In this document: piece after piece, positions 18,168-26,916 of the stretch
How the letters are laid out: each line of letters starts with the position of its first letter
How positions within the stretch are numbered: the first letter of the stretch is position 1
Translations under genes and position numbers: made by a program
From: Candidatus Nitrotoga sp. LAW
Lineage (GTDB): Bacteria; Pseudomonadota; Gammaproteobacteria; Burkholderiales; Gallionellaceae
Direction of reading: 5' to 3'
DNA length: 64,000 bases
NCBI GenBank assembly: GCA_003402315.1
Contig: QFXI01000004.1
Span: forward strand, 1-64,000
Notes under the pieces: model-generated
The model's database searches: none
What the model was told of the DNA's origin: nothing
What the model saw: only the letters and a program-made list of their open reading frames with translations

Positions 18168-18204
18168 AGCAATCTCCTCGTATCACACCTTTATGATTTA
18201 CTTA

Positions 18205-18909
18205 CTATGAAGCTTGGCTTGGCAGAATTTTTCCACATGCCTGGTTTGCTGGAAGCGCAATATCAATATACTTTGGATAAACAAGTTTTAATTCGCCCAT
18301 CAATTTAATAAAATCTTCACGGCTACAATTTTTTCCTAAACGTTTATTATTTTTTCTTTCTTCACCGACTGTTGATACCGTATGTCCATTGTAATCATGG
18401 CCCGGGTATACCTTAACTTCGTCTGGCAAACTAAATATTTTTTGGTGAATGCTGTCGTAAAGCCGCCCGGAGTCTCCGCCCTGAAAATCAGTTCTGCCAC
18501 ACCCACCAATCAATAAAGCATCACCTGTAAAAATTCGATCTCCTGTAAAGTAACTTACGCAACCATTGGTATGGCCTGGCGTATAACGAATTTCTAAATC
18601 TAGCGTCCCAACAACGAGATGTACACCATCGGTAACTAATAAATCGCCACACCTGGCCCCTGCATCCCGGTGTACAACGCTCTTGCTGCCGAGTTTTTGC
18701 CTTAAAGCATCCGCGCCAGTCACATGGTCAGCATGCACATGCGTTTCTAATGTGTAGATCAATTTTAGATTCTGTGCCTCAAGCTCTTTAAGATAAACAG
18801 GTAGTTCTGATGCAACCGTATCAATCAGTACAGCTTGCCTGGTTTTTTCACAACCTAAAAGGTAGGTGAAGGTATTCGTTACCGGATCAAAAAATTGTTT
18901 AAAGATCAT
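18205..18909 (-). CDS. Persulfide dioxygenase, ETHE1-like metallo-beta-lactamase fold
   Basis: The start is ATG 18909, preceded by GGAGGA; a longer frame to 18960 lacks such a site. The protein (234 aa) contains the metal site 'THVHADHVTGA', then 'YTPGHTNGCVSYF' and 'TGDALLIGGCGRTDFQGGD', diagnostic of the ETHE1/Blh branch. It oxidises glutathione persulfide to sulfite with mononuclear Fe(II), the step after SQR. It precedes the SQR fusion gene and follows the flavohaemoglobin gene on the same strand. Confidence 0.92.
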   Translation of the reverse strand: MIFKQFFDPVTNTFTYLLGCEKTRQAVLIDTVASELPVYLKELEAQNLKLIYTLETHVHADHVTGADALRQKLGSKSVVHRDAGARCGDLLVTDGVHLVVGTLDLEIRYTPGHTNGCVSYFTGDRIFTGDALLIGGCGRTDFQGGDSGRLYDSIHQKIFSLPDEVKVYPGHDYNGHTVSTVGEERKNNKRLGKNCSREDFIKLMGELKLVYPKYIDIALPANQACGKILPSQAS

Positions 18910-18939
18910 AATCGTCCTCCACTTATATGTAGGTCGTTC

Positions 18940-18970
18940 AAATAAAGCACCCCGCCACAAACGACGGGGT
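18940..18970 (-). terminator. Hairpin between hmp and the persulfide dioxygenase gene
   Basis: ACCCCG (18949-18954) pairs with CGGGGT (18965-18970). Read on the - strand it is followed by GCTTTATTT, so it may terminate the hmp transcript or act in the leader of the dioxygenase gene, whose start is 40 bp on. A second 6-bp hairpin is at 18992-19008. Nothing else is evident in the 18910-19206 spacer. Confidence 0.4.
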
Positions 18971-19206
18971 ACTAACTGCGCTCCACAATCTGCTGGTTTT
19001 TAACCAGCTTTCACCCTGAAGGACTCACTGTCTTTTACAACACCATGCGATTTGGCATTGATTACAGAAATCTTGGATGAAGCACTGCGAGTAACAATTA
19101 CGAGATCAGGTAATTAAGCAACTACAACGCAGTTCGGTTTAATTCTACAACTGCAAAATTCAGTTATTGATGATTACGCTTTTGGGGAAGCTGTATGAAA
19201 CCTCAT

Positions 19207-20460
19207 TTACACAGGACACTTTGCTTGAGTTAGCGGCTTTTTCAGTTCCTGACGTGGGCCGAAGAACTCAAAATGCACTTGCGTCGAAGGAATTCCCCAA
19301 GTGAGCAATTCGTGATAAATATTTACCATAAACTGCTGTGGCCCACAGAAATAATAGTCTGCATCACGGTTAGGCACAAAGGATTCAATCAATTTCGCGT
19401 CAATAAAACCTGTGCTAGCGGAGCCTTCACGAACAACGCCCGCTTCTGCGGGATCACTGTAACGGTAACGAACTGTCAGATTAGAATGCTTTGCGGCCAG
19501 CGCATCGATTACCTTTCTGAAAGCCTGGGTACTTTCATTCAGGCTGCCGTGGACGAATACAATCTGCCGATCTGGCATCGCATCAAGAGCACTCAACAGC
19601 ATGCTTAAAACCGGGGTAACACCCACACCTGCGGCCAGTAAAACCAATGGCCGTTCGTGTTTTTCAGTAACATCCAGGAAAAATTCACCGCATGGAGGGG
19701 CAATTTCCAACATTGCGCCCACATCAACATTACTGTGTAAAAAATTGGAAACATAACCGTCAGGCGTATTGGCTTTTTGCCCTACCTCGCGTTTTACACT
19801 AATGCGGAACCACTCCTGTCCAGGCTTATCCGAAAGACTATAGTTTCGCATGGTGGTATGGCCACATGGGCTAGGTACACGCACCGTGATATATTGGCCA
19901 GGCTTGAATTTAGGGAGCTGACTACCATCTGCGGGTACCAGGTAAAAAGAGGTAATCACATCACTCTCCACCTCTTTTCCTATTACATGAAAAGACCTAA
20001 ATCCTTCCCATCCACCTGGCATGACGGTGTGATCATGATAAATCTGTTTTTCACGGCCAATCAGAATGTCAGCCAGGAAGCCATACGCCTCCGCCCATGC
20101 GTTGATCACATCGTCCGTTGCACCTGCGCCAAGAACTTCACGGATGGAAGCAAGTAAATTTGCCCCCACGACAGGGTAATGTTCAGGCTTAACCTGCAAC
20201 GATGCGTGCTTTTGCGCGATGAGCTCCACCGCACCGCCAAGAACTTCAAGATTATCTATATTCGCGGCATAAGCGCAGATTGCGCCTGCTAACGCTTTTT
20301 GCTGAAGCCCCGCCGCCTGGTTTGCCGGATTGAACAATGGAGCGACTTCAGGATTATGCGAGAACATTCTTGTATAAAAATGTCGCGTAAGTGTTTCGCC
20401 ATGCTCTTCAAGGATCGGAGCCGTAGATTTAACAATAGCAATGGTTTGAGTGCTTAACAT
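19207..20460 (-). CDS. hmp: Flavohaemoglobin (nitric oxide dioxygenase)
   Basis: The 417-residue protein has a globin domain (about 1-140) with the proximal His in 'IAQKHASLQV', an FAD-binding domain with 'MRNYSLSD' near residue 200, and an NAD-binding domain with 'LLAAGVGVTPVLSML' and 'YYFCGPQQFM'. It converts NO to nitrate with O2 and NADH in the cytoplasm. An AAAGGAG site precedes the ATG. The end of an IS5-type relic lies only 40 bp upstream, so the promoter must be in or beyond that relic. Confidence 0.95.
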   Translation of the reverse strand: MLSTQTIAIVKSTAPILEEHGETLTRHFYTRMFSHNPEVAPLFNPANQAAGLQQKALAGAICAYAANIDNLEVLGGAVELIAQKHASLQVKPEHYPVVGANLLASIREVLGAGATDDVINAWAEAYGFLADILIGREKQIYHDHTVMPGGWEGFRSFHVIGKEVESDVITSFYLVPADGSQLPKFKPGQYITVRVPSPCGHTTMRNYSLSDKPGQEWFRISVKREVGQKANTPDGYVSNFLHSNVDVGAMLEIAPPCGEFFLDVTEKHERPLVLLAAGVGVTPVLSMLLSALDAMPDRQIVFVHGSLNESTQAFRKVIDALAAKHSNLTVRYRYSDPAEAGVVREGSASTGFIDAKLIESFVPNRDADYYFCGPQQFMVNIYHELLTWGIPSTQVHFEFFGPRQELKKPLTQAKCPV

Positions 20461-20496
20461 TTAGTTCTCCTTTGATATATTTTTGATGGTCATTAT

Positions 20497-20975
20497 TTAT
20501 GGAAGCGCTGAATAATTCACTCCGCCAGAGACCCTGGGGTGAGTTTTGCGGTTGTGGCCGGAAAATTGGTTTGTTTTTGGCATGAATCGTGGCGATTTTC
20601 GAGTCATTTTCTTCAAATTAGCGAAACCGAACAACGAGAACAGCTGAGCGGTATGCTTAGCCAATCCTCTGTAACGCGCCTTGCAATGAAGAAATAAATT
20701 TTTCACCACATGGAAGGGATGCTCGACTTTGGCGCGAATGCTGACTTTGGTATGTTCAACCTTCTCCAATAGCTTACCCTCTGTTGTTTTAGGCAATGCC
20801 TTGCGTTTTCCCGGTCGCATCGCGACATGCCAAATCACGGGTAGCGCCAGGTTCTCTTCCCGCCTCCCTGATAACCTGCATCGCCAAAGACGTCGCTTTC
20901 GTCACCGTACAAAAGCGTCTGGGCTTAGGTGATGTCATGACTGATGCAAAGTTATTGCCATTGATTTGTGGTTGC
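20497..20975 (-). pseudogene. IS5-family transposase relic
   Basis: The C-terminal part (20497-20838) keeps 'WHVAMRPGKRKAL', 'RAKVEHPFHVVKNLF' and 'RYRGLAKHTAQLFSLFGFANL', typical of IS5 transposases. Upstream, matching pieces continue in other frames ('LLYGDESDVFGDAGYQGG', preceded by a stop), so at least two frameshifts and a nonsense change are present. The N-terminal half is gone. The right inverted repeat GGAAGCGCTGAATAA is at 20501-20515. Confidence 0.8.
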
Positions 20976-21684
20976 GGGCTTTTATAAACCGTGATCGATT
21001 GCATTAACTGTTCCAATTGAATCCATTCACACGAAACATCAACGTACCCTCCGCACAACCAAATAATACAGGCGAGAATAACTTAATGTATTAACTCTGG
21101 GAATGTGACAAATTGTCGCACCGCGATTGATCAACCGCTTATCCATTTTCGAAAAATATATCCCAAAATTCAAACATGACTTTGGCTTGAATAACCGTAG
21201 CAGCAATAATTTTGCGCGACTAAAACGGTATTGGGTTTTGCCATGCCGACATACAACCTGATAAGTTTGTTTCGGCAAGCTGTGTTACTAACCTTGGTAC
21301 AATGCATCTTTGCCAGCCTGCATCACAAGATACTTAAAACAATATTTTTGGGCTCGAAGAATGAAACAAACAGCAGCTAAACTTAGCGATAAACCGAGGC
21401 AAAGGACTATTTCAAAAAACGCAGGGCTTATGCAGGTAATGTTTGAAATGATGGTACTTAGCAACAGCCTCACAGGATTTCCAATAGACAATCTAAATTC
21501 ATGTTGATTACCGTCCCTGTAATAAGCAACCCACTTCATCGATTTGATCTCAATATATCGCTCTAAATTCATTTTTTATTAACGATATAAATTAAAAGGA
21601 TTAACTGTTGAAAGTTTTTTTAAATACACGCAGACAATTTTATTATCCCGGATTTGATAGTAGCCATAGTCTGGAGCTAACCCT
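20976..21684. other. Intergenic between IS5 relic and thiO
   Basis: One frame on the - strand (21288-21572, 94 codons) would encode a protein with one or two hydrophobic segments ('LLLSTIISNITCISPAFFEIVLCLGL' region), but no ribosome site is visible and I would not call it firmly. No TPP riboswitch pattern is seen ahead of thiO. Confidence 0.4.
21288..21572 (-). CDS. Possible small membrane protein (94 aa)
   Basis: The frame encodes a charged N-terminus followed by a long hydrophobic stretch (about residues 33-68) and a basic tail. No Shine-Dalgarno is seen before the ATG and no family is recognised. The neighbouring DNA is relic-rich, so it may be non-functional. Confidence 0.25.
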   Translation of the reverse strand: MNLERYIEIKSMKWVAYYRDGNQHEFRLSIGNPVRLLLSTIISNITCISPAFFEIVLCLGLSLSLAAVCFILRAQKYCFKYLVMQAGKDALYQG

Positions 21685-22761
21685 TTGAATTTTGATTTTT
21701 TAATTATCGGAGGGGGGATAGCCGGGCTGTCAACTGCACAACGTTTACTGCAACAAGGGGCGTTAGTGACCTTATTGGAGCGCGGTGAAATTGGCCAAGA
21801 AGCCTCATGGGCAGGTGGCGGGATTTTGTCGCCACTATGTCCTTGGAATTATCCTGACGAGGTTACGCGCCTAACCACTCGGGGTGCAAAACTGTTTTCG
21901 GCATGGACAGAAGAATTACATACGGTTACTGGCATCAACCCGGAATATGAAAAAAGCGGGATGCTGGTTTTGCCGCCATTCGATACACAAGCCGCAATGC
22001 ATTGGTGTGCGCTGCACAATACTTATCCAGTACATCAAGTCCATGCAACAGACTATAACCTGCACACGTATAACGATGCACTCTATTTGCCTGAAGTCGC
22101 CCAAGTGCGCAATCCCCGATTATTGCGCGCCTTGCGTCAACATGTAGAATTGCTTGGTGGACATATCACTGAGCAATGTGCGGTAAGCGATATTGTGGTC
22201 GAAAATGGGCGAGTACAAGCACTCACCACGTCCAGTGGCACGTTTAATGCGAAGGAGTATATCGTTACCGTTGGAGCGTGGAGCAAGGAAGTATTAGGAC
22301 AACATGCGCTACGCTTAGACATTAAACCGATACGCGGGCAGATGCTATTGTTCAAGTTCGATGTATCGCCACTCCGCCATATTGTGTTGCAAGACGATTT
22401 ATATTTAATCCCACGTCGCGATGGATATCTTCTGGTTGGTAGCACGCTGGAGGACGTAGGTTTTGACCAGCGCACCACCAGTGAAGCACGTGACATGTTG
22501 TGGCAACGTGCCCAAAAAATATTGCCATCCCTGCGTGACATGCCATTGACGCAACACTGGGCCGGACTGCGGCCCGCTTCGCCGCACAATATCCCCACCA
22601 TTGGACGGCATCCGCAACTGGACAATCTTTACCTTAATAGCGGACATTTTCGTTATGGCGTGACCATGGCTCCGGCCAGCGCCGAAATTTTGATAAATGA
22701 AATCACGGGTACGCAGCAACCCTTCGATGTCACACCATATCAGGCTGGGTGGGGTGCTTAA
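21685..22761 (+). CDS. thiO: Glycine oxidase ThiO (FAD-dependent)
   Basis: The 358-residue protein starts with the FAD loop 'FLIIGGGIAGLSTAQRLL' and then 'EASWAGGGILSP', a block typical of ThiO and related amine oxidases. 'PIRGQMLLF' and 'HWAGLRPASPHNIPTIG' follow. It oxidises glycine to an imine used in thiazole synthesis for thiamine. The start is TTG 21685, with GGAG 8 nt upstream. It stands alone; no other thi gene is beside it. Confidence 0.88.
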   Translation: MNFDFLIIGGGIAGLSTAQRLLQQGALVTLLERGEIGQEASWAGGGILSPLCPWNYPDEVTRLTTRGAKLFSAWTEELHTVTGINPEYEKSGMLVLPPFDTQAAMHWCALHNTYPVHQVHATDYNLHTYNDALYLPEVAQVRNPRLLRALRQHVELLGGHITEQCAVSDIVVENGRVQALTTSSGTFNAKEYIVTVGAWSKEVLGQHALRLDIKPIRGQMLLFKFDVSPLRHIVLQDDLYLIPRRDGYLLVGSTLEDVGFDQRTTSEARDMLWQRAQKILPSLRDMPLTQHWAGLRPASPHNIPTIGRHPQLDNLYLNSGHFRYGVTMAPASAEILINEITGTQQPFDVTPYQAGWGA

Positions 22762-22931
22762 AAGTAATTATTTTTTCCAACAATTTACGGCTGGTTATTG
22801 AGCATATCCGTATAAATCATGGGTCAAAATATTAAGCGATTTCCTTGGTGGGCAGATGAATAGGACTTGCACCCAGTGAAATACGCATTTTATTCAAATT
22901 ATGACGCCAAATTCAGCATATCCAGCTGGAT

Positions 22932-23924
22932 TCAGAACTCCCTAATAACCAGCACGGCTGCGCCGCGTATGCTACCGTTCCGAAGACGATCAAGAGCTTC
23001 ATTGGCCTGCTCCAATCGGAAGGTTTCCACCACTGTCCTGATGCTTGCCTTGGAAGCAATATTGAGAAATTCATCGCCATCACGGCGGGTGAGATTGGCT
23101 ATGGATCGAACAGTTCGCTCTCCCCACAAGATGGAATAAGGGAATCCGGGCACATCACTCATGTGAATGCCGGCACAAACAACTGTCCCGCCTTTGGCGA
23201 TGTGACGAAGCGCCTCCGGTATTAGCGCGCCAACGGGCGCGAACAGGATGGCGGCATCCATCTCGTCAGGTGGCGCTGTTGTGGAATCACCTGCCCATGT
23301 TGCGCCAAGCTCTTTGGCGAAACACTGCCCGGCTAAGTCACCCGGCTTGGTGAAAGCAAAGACTGTACGCCCTTGCCAACGGGCCAGCTGAACAATGATG
23401 TGGGCTGCGGCACCGAAACCATAGATACCGATCCGCTTTGCATCACCAGCGGCAACTAGCGCACGGTACCCAATCAACCCCGCGCAAAGCAGAGGGGCGG
23501 CTTCAGCATCGGTATAGTCTTCCGGCAGAAGAAAGCAATAGCGCTGGTCAGCCACGGCGTATTCCGCATAGCCTCCATTCAACGTATACCCAGTAAAACA
23601 CGCGTTATCGCACAAATTTTCGCGCCCGCTGATGCAATAACGGCAATGCCCGCAGGTGTGGCCTAGCCACGGCACGCCCAACCTTTGCCCGATGGCAAAC
23701 CGCTCGACCCGCTCACCCTTGGCTGCCACGACACCTACGATTTCATGGCCAGGTATAAGTGGCAGCTTTGGCCCGGATAGTTCACCGTCCTGTATGTGCA
23801 GGTCAGTGCGGCACACGCCGCAAGCGCTGACCTTGAGCAAAACATCGTCAGCACCGCATTCAGGCTGAGGCAACTCGATTTGTTGCAGGGGCGATCCGGG
23901 TGCCTCCAGAACCATTGCACGCAT
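22932..23924 (-). CDS. Zinc-dependent alcohol dehydrogenase
   Basis: This is a medium-chain dehydrogenase of 330 residues. The catalytic zinc site is in 'CGVCRTDLH' with 'PGHEIVG', and the four structural-zinc cysteines are in 'CGHCRYCISGRENLC'. The nucleotide-binding loop is the atypical 'GIYGFGAAAHI'. The best match is the zinc-binding ADH subfamily often annotated AdhP/AdhA; the substrate is not visible. It diverges from the hsp20 gene across a 240-bp region. Confidence 0.88.
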   Translation of the reverse strand: MRAMVLEAPGSPLQQIELPQPECGADDVLLKVSACGVCRTDLHIQDGELSGPKLPLIPGHEIVGVVAAKGERVERFAIGQRLGVPWLGHTCGHCRYCISGRENLCDNACFTGYTLNGGYAEYAVADQRYCFLLPEDYTDAEAAPLLCAGLIGYRALVAAGDAKRIGIYGFGAAAHIIVQLARWQGRTVFAFTKPGDLAGQCFAKELGATWAGDSTTAPPDEMDAAILFAPVGALIPEALRHIAKGGTVVCAGIHMSDVPGFPYSILWGERTVRSIANLTRRDGDEFLNIASKASIRTVVETFRLEQANEALDRLRNGSIRGAAVLVIREF

Positions 23925-24166
23925 GTTGTGCCTCTTTCGTTATCTGATAAGTGAAGCTTACTATAAGCAATTATCCAAAATATTGAATTATGTTCGGTAC
24001 CGCACTGAATGATTTTAGAATTTCATTATTATGTGTTGCATCATCGAGATGTCCAATTTTTGGCGATTGGACTTGTCCGAATTACTTTACCTGACAAAAC
24101 GAGCAAGTCCGTCAGCGATGACATGTAACTCTATTAACTTAACTCATTTTGAAATGGAGAAATATC

Positions 24167-24616
24167 ATGTTTAATATCATTCCGCGTTCCTCCCTGCTAA
24201 GCAATATTGCCCGTTCCGATCCATTCACAAATGTTGATGATTGGTTCAAAGGGTTCGGGATGCGCCCGTTTTCCATGGAAACGGAGTCCCCTTCCCTGAT
24301 TAAGATTGATTTAACAGAAAATGACACGACTTATACCGTACGTGCGGAAATCCCCGGGATGAAAAAAGAAGACGTCAAGGTGCAAGTGGATGGCAATCGT
24401 GTTTCCATCAGTGCAGAAACCAAACAAGAAAAAGAAGAAAAGGAAGGCGACAGGGTCATTTGCCGCGAGTGCTATCAAGGGTCGAGCTATCGGAGCTTTA
24501 CTCTGGGCAGCGATGTGGACGAGAGCAAAGCCCAGGCAAAATTTGAAAACGGCGTGCTGGAACTGACACTGCCGAAGAAAAACGGAAAAACTTCTAAGCA
24601 GCTCGAAATCAAATAA
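24167..24616 (+). CDS. Small heat-shock protein, Hsp20 family
   Basis: The start is ATG 24167 after GGAGAAATATC; an upstream in-frame ATG at 24149 lacks a site. The 149-residue product has the alpha-crystallin domain (about 42-143): 'YTVRAEIPGMKKEDVKVQVDGNRVSISAE', then 'FENGVLELTLPKK' and an IEIK-type tail. It is an ATP-independent holdase of the cytoplasm. It opens a stress cluster with an HPF-like protein and a second Hsp20 on the same strand. Confidence 0.93.
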   Translation: MFNIIPRSSLLSNIARSDPFTNVDDWFKGFGMRPFSMETESPSLIKIDLTENDTTYTVRAEIPGMKKEDVKVQVDGNRVSISAETKQEKEEKEGDRVICRECYQGSSYRSFTLGSDVDESKAQAKFENGVLELTLPKKNGKTSKQLEIK

Positions 24617-24635
24617 CTTGGCAGTCTTATTTTTT

Positions 24636-24664
24636 CGAGCCTTTACCCTGTGTGTAAAGGCTCG
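24636..24664. other. 11-bp stem-loop after hsp20
   Basis: CGAGCCTTTAC (24636-24646) pairs perfectly with GTAAAGGCTCG (24654-24664) around a 7-nt loop. A T-run precedes but does not follow the stem on the + strand, so it is not a standard terminator, though it probably marks the 3' end of the hsp20 message. Confidence 0.55.
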
Positions 24665-24689
24665 ATTCACGAAGTATTGTGGGCAATTT

Positions 24690-25044
24690 TTTTAAATAAA
24701 TTGCAAAGACCAACAACAAGATTCTGCCCGGTACGGCACTTTCCGGTAGATGCGTCAACCAAACCATAAACATGAGTAACGCCGGCGGAGAGCCGTTGGT
24801 GGTGCTCACCAAGGTACTGAAGGACAAAAAATACTACTTACCATGGGAACTCAACCCCCTCTCCCGGCTTCCGCCAAATTTCCCGGCACGACGGGCTTTT
24901 CAAGGAACGCGTGCATGATGCCTACAAATCCAAGAGCAAGCCGCTGAAGAGTGGCAAGTTATCGGAATTCTTACGTTTGATGATTTATTGGAGCTGCTAT
25001 CAGAAGAATTGCTCGAAATTGCCAGATTGGTGAGAAACGAGTAA
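24690..25044 (+). pseudogene. Decayed fragments of stress-cluster genes (CBS-domain end; BCAM0308-like piece)
   Basis: Three short frames read like protein fragments. Near 24895-24960 is 'GLFKERVHDAYKSKSK', which resembles BCAM0308-family proteins. At about 24918-25044 'EEWQVIGILTFDDLLELLSEELLEIARLVRNE' (in two parts) ends like a CBS-domain protein. Upstream, 24772-24918 encodes an unrecognised peptide from an ATG. None is complete and the frames differ, so I read this as a rearranged remnant. The assignments rest on memory of the families and are tentative. Confidence 0.4.
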
Positions 25045-25104
25045 CAAAGGGAAACAAGAAGCCGTCGTTCAGTCAAATTTGCATTTAATTTCAGGGAGAA
25101 AACC

Positions 25105-25473
25105 GTGCAGACACCATTACAAATCACCATCCGCGATATTGAGCATTCAGAAGCGCTGGAAACACGCATTCGTGACAAGGCGCAAAAACTCGAAGAGTTC
25201 TTTAAACATATCATGTCCTGTCGTATCGTGGTTGAGGCGCCGCACAAGCATCACCATCAGGGCAAGCAATTCAATGTGCGCATCGACATTGGTGTGCCCG
25301 GCAATGAGATTGTGGTTAACCACGACCATCACGAAGATGTTTATGTCGCCTTACGCGATGCTTTTGATGCCGCCAAACGCCAACTTGAGGACTACGCGCG
25401 CAAAACTCGCGGAGATATCAAAACTCACGAGCCGAGGCGCTCGGAAGAACGCGACAATTCAATTTTAGAGTGA
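25105..25473 (+). CDS. HPF/RaiA-family ribosome-associated protein
   Basis: The 122-residue protein matches the S30AE/YfiA domain: 'PLQITIRDIEHSEALETRIRDKAQKLEEFF', then the 'VEAPHKHHHQGKQFNVRIDIGVPGNEIVV' strand region and 'DVYVALRDAFDAAKRQLEDYA'. Family members bind the 30S subunit and silence or dimerise ribosomes under stress. The start is GTG 25105 after AGGGAG. The position between two Hsp20 genes suggests a stress role. The family often occurs as a second paralog apart from rpoN-linked hpf. Confidence 0.85.
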   Translation: MQTPLQITIRDIEHSEALETRIRDKAQKLEEFFKHIMSCRIVVEAPHKHHHQGKQFNVRIDIGVPGNEIVVNHDHHEDVYVALRDAFDAAKRQLEDYARKTRGDIKTHEPRRSEERDNSILE

Positions 25474-25596
25474 ATGGATGGCTGTTCGATGGAATCGTAG
25501 TGGCAACCAATTGGTGTAGTTGGCTGTGTAGCCACAATTTTTTCTTGTTATAAAATGTGACAAGTGCTGGTTTAAAAACGAAAAAGGAGCGTGAGC

Positions 25597-26100
25597 ATGC
25601 TGGATTCCTTGAAACAGGCAGGACAAAATATTGGACACGAGATTGGCCGGACATGGGGGAGTTTTGCGGAAGGTTGGCGCGAGCTACTTAGTCGCGGTAA
25701 CGAAGCGCTTACTCATTTTGTTCGAAGCAAAGATGAAGAACAGAAAACAGGCACCACCTTTTCGATCTTACCACGTTGGAGCTTGTTAGCCGGGGAAGTT
25801 GAGGAAACAGACAAAGAAGTACTGGTGCATATAGAGGTTCCGGGAATGGAAAAAGAAGACTGCCGTATCACAATCGAGAACAACATGCTCTATCTCTCTG
25901 GTGAGAAACGCTTTAAACGTGAAAGAAACGAAAGCACCTACCATATCATGGAGCGTGCCTATGGCGCTTTCCAGCGTACTATCCCTTTGCCGCGTAATGT
26001 GGATTCAGACAAGGCCGAAGCAAGCTACAAAAATGGAGTAATGACCATCCGCCTGCCAAAGATTGCTGGAAAAAATGCAAAAACCATTCCAGTAACATAA
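25597..26100 (+). CDS. Small heat-shock protein, Hsp20 family (second)
   Basis: ATG 25597 is favoured because AAGGAG lies 7 nt upstream; the in-frame GTG at 25591 is too close to that site. The product (167 aa) has an extended N-terminus with 'EIGRTWGSFAEGWRELL', then the alpha-crystallin domain from about residue 60: 'VLVHIEVPGMEKEDCRITIENNMLYLSGEKRF' and 'SYKNGVMTIRLPK'. It differs clearly from the first Hsp20 and belongs to the group with an amphipathic N-terminal helix. Confidence 0.92.
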   Translation: MLDSLKQAGQNIGHEIGRTWGSFAEGWRELLSRGNEALTHFVRSKDEEQKTGTTFSILPRWSLLAGEVEETDKEVLVHIEVPGMEKEDCRITIENNMLYLSGEKRFKRERNESTYHIMERAYGAFQRTIPLPRNVDSDKAEASYKNGVMTIRLPKIAGKNAKTIPVT

Positions 26101-26231
26101 TACTTTTTTTAAAAAAATCACATCATTCGCTAGACGGACGTTGCGATTCTGTTGAGGACCTTTTCTCATTTTTATGCATAGCTGACGCAGCCAAACGGAC
26201 TCGCTCGTTACGATAAAGAGGAATCATTATT

Positions 26232-26705
26232 ATGTCCATGACCATCACATCATCATCTTTTCCTCACAATGGCACCATTCCGGCTCACCATACATGCGAT
26301 GGTCAGGACATTTCACCAGCCCTCACCTGGACAGATATACCTGATGGCACCAAAAGTTTGGTTTTAATCGTCGATGACCCAGACGCCCCCGATCCGGCTG
26401 CTCCAAAAATGACATGGGTACACTGGGTACTGTACAACCTCCCGCCAAATGTCAACGGTTTGCCTGAGGGTGTGGAGGCAAGAAAGCTCCCACCAGGGAC
26501 CTTACAAGGAATTAACAACTGGTCACGCACTGGCTATGGCGGACCGTGTCCGCCCGTGGGCAGCCATCGATACTTCCATAAGCTCTATGCCTTAAATACC
26601 ATTTTGCCGGACGTGAAAAATTCAACCAAGGCAACTCTAGAAAAAGCGATGCAAGGCCACGTTATTGCACAAGCTGAACTGATCGGACACTACCAAAGAC
26701 ATTAA
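26232..26705 (+). CDS. YbhB/YbcL-type PEBP-family protein
   Basis: The 157-residue protein contains the two family signatures: 'LVLIVDDPDAPDPAAPKMTWVHWVLYN' and 'GYGGPCPPVGSHRYFHKLYAL'. These form the anion-binding pocket of phosphatidylethanolamine-binding proteins. There is no signal peptide, so it is cytoplasmic. The biochemical role in bacteria is not settled. It follows the stress genes on the same strand and may be co-regulated. Confidence 0.9.
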   Translation: MSMTITSSSFPHNGTIPAHHTCDGQDISPALTWTDIPDGTKSLVLIVDDPDAPDPAAPKMTWVHWVLYNLPPNVNGLPEGVEARKLPPGTLQGINNWSRTGYGGPCPPVGSHRYFHKLYALNTILPDVKNSTKATLEKAMQGHVIAQAELIGHYQRH

Positions 26706-26916
26706 TCATCAGTTTGGTAATCGTGCGGGTAGCATTACATTTATGGAGTGCCGTTTTGACGATCTGAATGGAAATCACACCAAATCATTCAAGTCGGCAA
26801 AGACGAAAGTTGCTAAATTTGGACATCCATCCACTTAAAGGCATTGTGTTATATTAAAGTAAAAAATTATGTTAATCTAACAAGCTTCTGAAAAAAATTG
26901 CGATTCTGCGTGTTAA

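Noticed and set aside
21573-21684. Possible TPP riboswitch ahead of thiO
   Set aside because: None of the conserved CTGAGA-type or other thi-box motifs is present in the leader.
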